From NCBI GenBank assembly GCA_045576295.1, contig JAZNGF010000012.1, positions 1-48,968 of the forward strand: a DNA stretch of 48,968 nucleotides, given 5' to 3'. How positions within the stretch are numbered: position 1 is the stretch's first letter; every line of letters starts with the position of its first letter. Below the pieces are notes generated by a model that made no database searches, had not been told where the DNA came from, and saw only the letters and a program-made list of their open reading frames with translations. This document shows, piece by piece, positions 45,501 to 48,968 of this stretch. Both the position numbers and the translations under genes were made by a program. This stretch comes from CAVALG01 sp045576295. Its GTDB lineage: Bacteria; Bacillota; Clostridia; Oscillospirales; Acutalibacteraceae.

Positions 45501-48500
45501 GTTTTCAGGGTCGGTAAAGTCCCAATCATAGATGTATTCTTTTCCGCATACCTTTCCGCAAACACTACAGGTTGTAACCTTTTCGGCGCCGTTTGTTGTT
45601 GTAGTTCCTGCGGTGTGCCCCGTTGCGGGGATAACCGCGTTATTATCGTGTATTCCGCACACACTGCAACTTGCCGAAGCAACGCCGTCTTCGGTGCAGG
45701 TTGGCGCGGTTTTGAGTGTTTCAACATTCCAAACGTGGGCATCGGGGTTAAGGCTGAATGCATCTTCCGAAACAACCTTTCCGCAATCTTTACAGATATG
45801 CTGGAGTTTGCCTGCGGTTTTGCAGTTGCCATCGATAATCTTTTCAGAGGTTGCCGCGTGCCCCTTGGCCGCAAAGGTTGCCGAAATAGTTTTATTGCCG
45901 CCGCAAACTATGCACTTGCGGCCCGATTCGCCCGATGCCGTGCAGGTTGCAGGGATTTCATAGAACCTGTTAATGTGGGATGTGGGGTCGATTGTTTCGG
46001 TTTCGGTTTTGCCGCAACCACCCGCACAGGTGTACTTAATATATCCTGTGGTGGTGCAGGTTGCATCTAATTTTGAGGTTACCTGCATATCGTGCCCGGT
46101 GGGTTCTGTGTAATCGGTTTTTATAACTTCAGGGCAATGCGGGCAAAGGTAGGTTGTGTAGCCCTCGGCTTCGCAGGTGGGCGCCACGGTGGACTGCTTT
46201 TCGAGCGAAACAGTATCGCTGTGAACGTTATATGCCACTGTTTTGCTGCCTGTAAAGTAGGTGCTCGATGCATTTGCAGTTAATGTTACATAGGCAGTTC
46301 CAAGCGCGGTGTGAGATGAATAGCTAACCGAATACTGCCCTGCAATATCTGCATGGTTGTAATATGCAAAAACTACTGTGGGCTTTTTATCGGTGCCGTC
46401 GTACTCGGCGGTATCGAATGAGAGCTTAACATTGGCTTTCTCTATCGGCGCCTTTGTGATTTCATAATAGCTCTTTATGGTGCCGTAATATTTGCCCATA
46501 CCTTCGATTCTTAAAATCGCATCGGTTCTGATGTTATTGCTGCTTGCAGAAACGGCATAGTCAACGCCTTGTTTTAGTTCATAATCGCCATCTTTAAGGG
46601 TGATTTCGGGCCAGGTTGCATTGCCGTTGTTGTAGTATGCAATCGGTTCAAAATCAATAAACATATCGGCCGAAAGGGGTTTAAGCCCTGTAGCGGTGCC
46701 CGATGGGGTTAACACTTCTATTTCGCCGCTTTTTTCGTTATAGCCCATAACGCCCATAACATCGCCCGACTGAACAACCATTCCGGGCATCCAGTAATGG
46801 GGAACCGAATGGAAGTTAATCTGGGCAAAATCAAAATAGTTGCCGGTTGAACCCTTGGCATCAAGGGTTTTATAAAGGCTTGTTTCTAAATCAACATCAA
46901 GGCTTGGTGTTGTTTCGGCTAACTCGCCTTCTACTGCAAACATACCGTTTTCTGCATCGTAATCGTTAACGCCATAAGTGTAGTTATTGCCGAAAACGGT
47001 TGCGTTTTTAATTGCCTTGGTGCCGTCGGCGTTCCACGCATTTGTGCTGCCATCGAAATATATCGCGGGCGACACGGTAGCTGTGCCTGTGAATGAGTTA
47101 CCAATAACGCTAACTCCCGAGCTTACGTGGTATGTACCAACCGAACGGTTAACAATATCATAGGTCATATTAGAAACGTTCTTATCGTTATACATTAAAT
47201 CCCACTTGCTGCAGTGGTAGTTACCGTTACCAATGGCAATATCGCCATAGCCGAGCCTGATTTCACAGGTATAGTCTAAAATGTTACCGGTAAAAAGCGA
47301 ATTGCTGGGCTTATAGCCGTTTTTCTCATACCAGCCGCCGTTATTAAAGCGAATGTATTCGCTCCAGTTATCTTGGAATGTACTGTTAAGGAATGCAGAA
47401 TCATAGAACAGCCAGCCCGCATCCATTTGGTTTTCTTGGCCAACGCCTTCGGCCGAAACCCATCCAATGTGAACATAGTTGTTAATAATTGCAGAATCTG
47501 TAACTTTGGAGTTGTTGAAAATCTTGTTTGATTTTGCAACATAACCGTTTTGATAAATACTGCGATCGAATGTGCAGTTTTCAAACAATGAATAAGCGCC
47601 GCAAAGTGTGCAATCGTCTATCACGAAGTTTTTGAAGTTAATTTCGTGGAACACAGCGCCCTTTTCAACGTTTTCAAAGGGCTTGCCTGTGTCGATATTT
47701 ATCATATAACCGCTAACTTCGCCCTTACCCTTTTGGTAGAAGAAAGCGCCCGAATCCATATCTGATTTAAAGCTGAACTTAACTTCGCCTACAGCGCGGA
47801 TGCGGTAGGTGTGGCCGCCTTCGAAATAAAGGCTACCACTTTTATAGCCCTTTTTGGCAAGGTTCATATTATACATAAGGTTGTATGAACCTTCTTCAAT
47901 AACAAGTTCTTTATTCGTGTCTTTAATATCGTTAAGGGCTGTTTGAAGGGCATAAGTGTCGTTCTTAACCTCTGCGCCGTTAATGGTAACGGTGCGAAGG
48001 TGGCCGTAGGTTTCGTTGAAATAAACTCTTTCAACATCTGATGAAGCAAAGCCCGAAACATCATCTGCTTCGGCATAAAGTGCGTCGTAATCGGCGCCCA
48101 CAACCGAATAATCGGTTCCTGTTTTAAAGGTGTTAAGTGTAGTAGCTTCACCCGTAGAGAAACCGCTGTACCTTTCGATTTCAATGGGCGGAATTATAAC
48201 CTCAAGCGGGTTTGCAGCGCCGGTTACAGGTGATGTAATTTGAAGCGTTACAATCATCTTGCCCATAACAGGCTCGGTAGCGCCCGATATACCCGTGGCA
48301 ACATATTTGCAGTCGCCCGCGTTTTCAGGGGTTACGGGAACACTTGCAAGAGCGCTGCCGCCGCTATTAACAAACGATACACTATAAAGAATTTTGGTGT
48401 AGTCGCCGCTTATTAGTTCAATTTTTGAATTATCAATAGAATATCTGCGGTAAGTGCTAACATCAACATCGTTTACTGTAAAGCTTGCAATTGCCGTGCC

Positions 48501-48968
48501 CGAAAGTGCGGCGGTGGTTTTAATGTGCAGCCTGCCGTCATCAAGCACGGTGTATGCGCCGCTCTGCCTTGCTTCCCAATCTTTCGCGGCGGGAACATCT
48601 TCGACTAAATAGCCGATATCGTTGCCGTATTCATCAAAAAGGCTTGTGCTGTTAAATGATGCGTTGCCTGCGTTCACCTTTCTGAAGCGAGAGTAAACAC
48701 TTTTTCCGTTAAGGTTTAGGTGTGTTCCGCTTGGGAAAACCCCCGGTTTAATATATTTTAACGGGAACATTGAAAAATCGATGTTAACATCGTTGCCGTT
48801 AACCGCAACGTTGTTTGCATAGTAAAGGCTTTCGGCAGGGATTTTGCCGAAGTTATAGGCATTATCAAGAAGTTCAGTACAGCCCGACGATACGAGGTAG
48901 GTTCCTGTCATATCGTCTGACGAATATCGGTTGGCAACCGCAGGCATTACGTTAACGCAAACGATTTC
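42558..48968 (-). CDS. Giant secreted beta-helix/dockerin protein, paralogue; 5' end beyond window
   Basis: The frame is open to the window edge, so the true start and signal peptide lie outside; at least 2136 codons are present. The visible part matches the neighbouring 2545-aa protein nearly end to end, with many identical stretches such as NFAPAAG-type beta-helix features and YKSGSLYFEGGHTYRIRA. In order: end of beta-helix 1, beta-helix 2 (about 48010-46700), Ig/MBG-like region (about 46640-46230), Cys/His repeats (about 46200-45540), WDF/PGVI module (45541-44700), repeats (to about 44230), second module (44217-43345), repeats (to about 42790), and a dockerin (42770-42570) with DVNGDGNVTINDA and DVNGDGKLTVLDA. 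It ends ITQFPVEQ. A terminator follows. It shares the unknown function of its neighbour. Confidence 0.83.
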   Translation of the reverse strand, partial: EIVCVNVMPAVANRYSSDDMTGTYLVSSGCTELLDNAYNFGKIPAESLYYANNVAVNGNDVNIDFSMFPLKYIKPGVFPSGTHLNLNGKSVYSRFRKVNAGNASFNSTSLFDEYGNDIGYLVEDVPAAKDWEARQSGAYTVLDDGRLHIKTTAALSGTAIASFTVNDVDVSTYRRYSIDNSKIELISGDYTKILYSVSFVNSGGSALASVPVTPENAGDCKYVATGISGATEPVMGKMIVTLQITSPVTGAANPLEVIIPPIEIERYSGFSTGEATTLNTFKTGTDYSVVGADYDALYAEADDVSGFASSDVERVYFNETYGHLRTVTINGAEVKNDTYALQTALNDIKDTNKELVIEEGSYNLMYNMNLAKKGYKSGSLYFEGGHTYRIRAVGEVKFSFKSDMDSGAFFYQKGKGEVSGYMINIDTGKPFENVEKGAVFHEINFKNFVIDDCTLCGAYSLFENCTFDRSIYQNGYVAKSNKIFNNSKVTDSAIINNYVHIGWVSAEGVGQENQMDAGWLFYDSAFLNSTFQDNWSEYIRFNNGGWYEKNGYKPSNSLFTGNILDYTCEIRLGYGDIAIGNGNYHCSKWDLMYNDKNVSNMTYDIVNRSVGTYHVSSGVSVIGNSFTGTATVSPAIYFDGSTNAWNADGTKAIKNATVFGNNYTYGVNDYDAENGMFAVEGELAETTPSLDVDLETSLYKTLDAKGSTGNYFDFAQINFHSVPHYWMPGMVVQSGDVMGVMGYNEKSGEIEVLTPSGTATGLKPLSADMFIDFEPIAYYNNGNATWPEITLKDGDYELKQGVDYAVSASSNNIRTDAILRIEGMGKYYGTIKSYYEITKAPIEKANVKLSFDTAEYDGTDKKPTVVFAYYNHADIAGQYSVSYSSHTALGTAYVTLTANASSTYFTGSKTVAYNVHSDTVSLEKQSTVAPTCEAEGYTTYLCPHCPEVIKTDYTEPTGHDMQVTSKLDATCTTTGYIKYTCAGGCGKTETETIDPTSHINRFYEIPATCTASGESGRKCIVCGGNKTISATFAAKGHAATSEKIIDGNCKTAGKLQHICKDCGKVVSEDAFSLNPDAHVWNVETLKTAPTCTEDGVASASCSVCGIHDNNAVIPATGHTAGTTTTNGAEKVTTCSVCGKVCGKEYIYDWDFTDPENGAADAEEFEESTVIGVNNSDNYYNSSKGSYIIPFVSTSTTTAVVFGVPNGAVPKTFDITTKGDPYGNCISVPGVIFAKDENGVYSYSVYMTSNSSINEVVYYVPFVKTSGEITGFSTPWLLMENATNKAVVYTEVDGRQTLVDSLYNTFGFMPGANESKYSTYDYHLSVSGNTVTVYADIHFNFDLVLDADPVKFDLVTEKKTFSLDSITLNAPKFYNTNFYLRTDVSHDEFEPAFGVYQYTRDAVNSTYQQGVGEIKGATLNYTVAIDCKHAKTYKTGAIAPTCLKDGKEADTVCADCGSVISSGDLIKPLGHDEQVETVEPTCTELGSATTTCSRCDYYSFVNLPATGHSLSEYELTTPASCEANGVETAKCSNCGKTVNRYIKAEGHLYENWKIVTAPTATADGKKQSTCTVCGKVNTKTMLSGQYVEYDWDYTDKVSGKNYVEETADKAMFVDTSKGNLSGPDYRYYNEKTRTYDIKSASSNTQMTILTPGEGYNASSFTISAYTESFSSYYTTPGVIVAEDANYYYYLQIYFMQQSLYYNIRGIKKSAITATSTEGVYSVLTSTISKNKSAVVIKGYKRNGTTLSSADQTNNIVKLIGEENLTQHTTSDGSTVAYALPLTFNYSYVLADGRRYFNTTLDYYNESTGETISVDLTQLFITPYNIGLASTNAITPAFGYIVNSSGTPFDCYLTENTGICKINSVNAVYTAGEGAHIHSYTAGETAEATCENSGYTLYSCSCGDSYKLAGAAALGHDETVERTEPTCTKAGKLKITCSRCDYIVDETLSSLGHDYLYNITEATCMAAGRKVTTCTRCDYSRTIVIQKLNHKYETVTVDPTCTEVGTVTTTCTLCGTSTTTETAALGHTESDWIIDKAETATEDGLRHTECTVCGETVKTEVIPATGVSEVVYGDVNGDGNVTINDAVAIARYSSNLGSIDSEQFTASDVNGDGKLTVLDAIIVARYASKIITQFPVEQ

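Noticed and set aside
1..48968. tRNA, rRNA, insertion sequences, prophage genes or integration sites
   Set aside because: No cloverleaf, rRNA-like segment, transposase, integrase or phage structural motif was found in reading both strands by eye; a small structured RNA could still have been missed.

Overview
The window looks like a chromosomal piece of a low-to-mid GC Gram-positive anaerobe of the Clostridia, most plausibly an Oscillospiraceae/Ruminococcaceae-like gut or rumen bacterium. The evidence is strong AGGAGG-type ribosome binding sites, several TTG/GTG starts, Gram-positive division genes (sepF, divIVA), the clostridial IspH-S1 fusion, stand-alone transketolase halves, and three secreted proteins ending in type I dockerins. 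No tRNA, rRNA, CRISPR, prophage or insertion sequence was found.

Layout. Positions 1-140 hold an array of small tandem hairpins ending in a perfect palindrome, the likely terminator of a leftward dockerin protein gene (189-3602). A leftward operon follows (asnA, a small zinc-ribbon protein, an HD hydrolase; 3896-5927), divergent from a single acyl-ACP thioesterase gene (6159-6896). The thioesterase gene converges on a leftward Na/Pi cotransporter gene (6952-8697). From 9090 to 34594 every gene is rightward. First come a BaiN/HI0933-type flavoprotein, cmk, plsC and an ispH-rpsA fusion, then purA and a YhaM-type nuclease. Next is a compact string of about 16.4 kb (16250-32709) without an obvious internal terminator: miaB, a RicA/YmcA-like gene, mutS, a small membrane protein, mutL, miaA, an HlyD-like protein, yggS, sepF, ylmH, divIVA, ileS, lspA and rluD. 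The split transketolase pair closes this arm. The right end (34687-48968) holds two giant leftward tandem paralogues. The first encodes 2545 residues; the second is cut at its 5' end by the window edge.

How the genes work together. The central block is housekeeping: nucleotide and isoprenoid precursor synthesis, tRNA modification, mismatch repair, septum assembly, isoleucyl-tRNA charging and lipoprotein processing. Its order resembles the Bacillus miaB-ymcA-mutS-mutL and ylmE-sepF-ylmH-divIVA-ileS-lspA-rluD neighbourhoods. The flanks are surface biology. All three dockerin proteins are built from one kit: signal peptide, a duplicated module of roughly 280 residues that I do not recognise, many short Cys/His repeats, and a terminal dockerin. 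The two giants add two parallel beta-helix regions and an Ig-like region. No cohesin or scaffoldin is visible.

The most interesting points are the unrecognised module present six times in three proteins, the divergent dockerin recognition positions with a shared C-terminal tail, an internal ribosome binding site at the IspH/S1 junction, and substitutions at key residues of MiaA (Asp to His) and MutL (second Glu of the endonuclease motif to Asn). Domain borders inside the long proteins are estimates made by eye.
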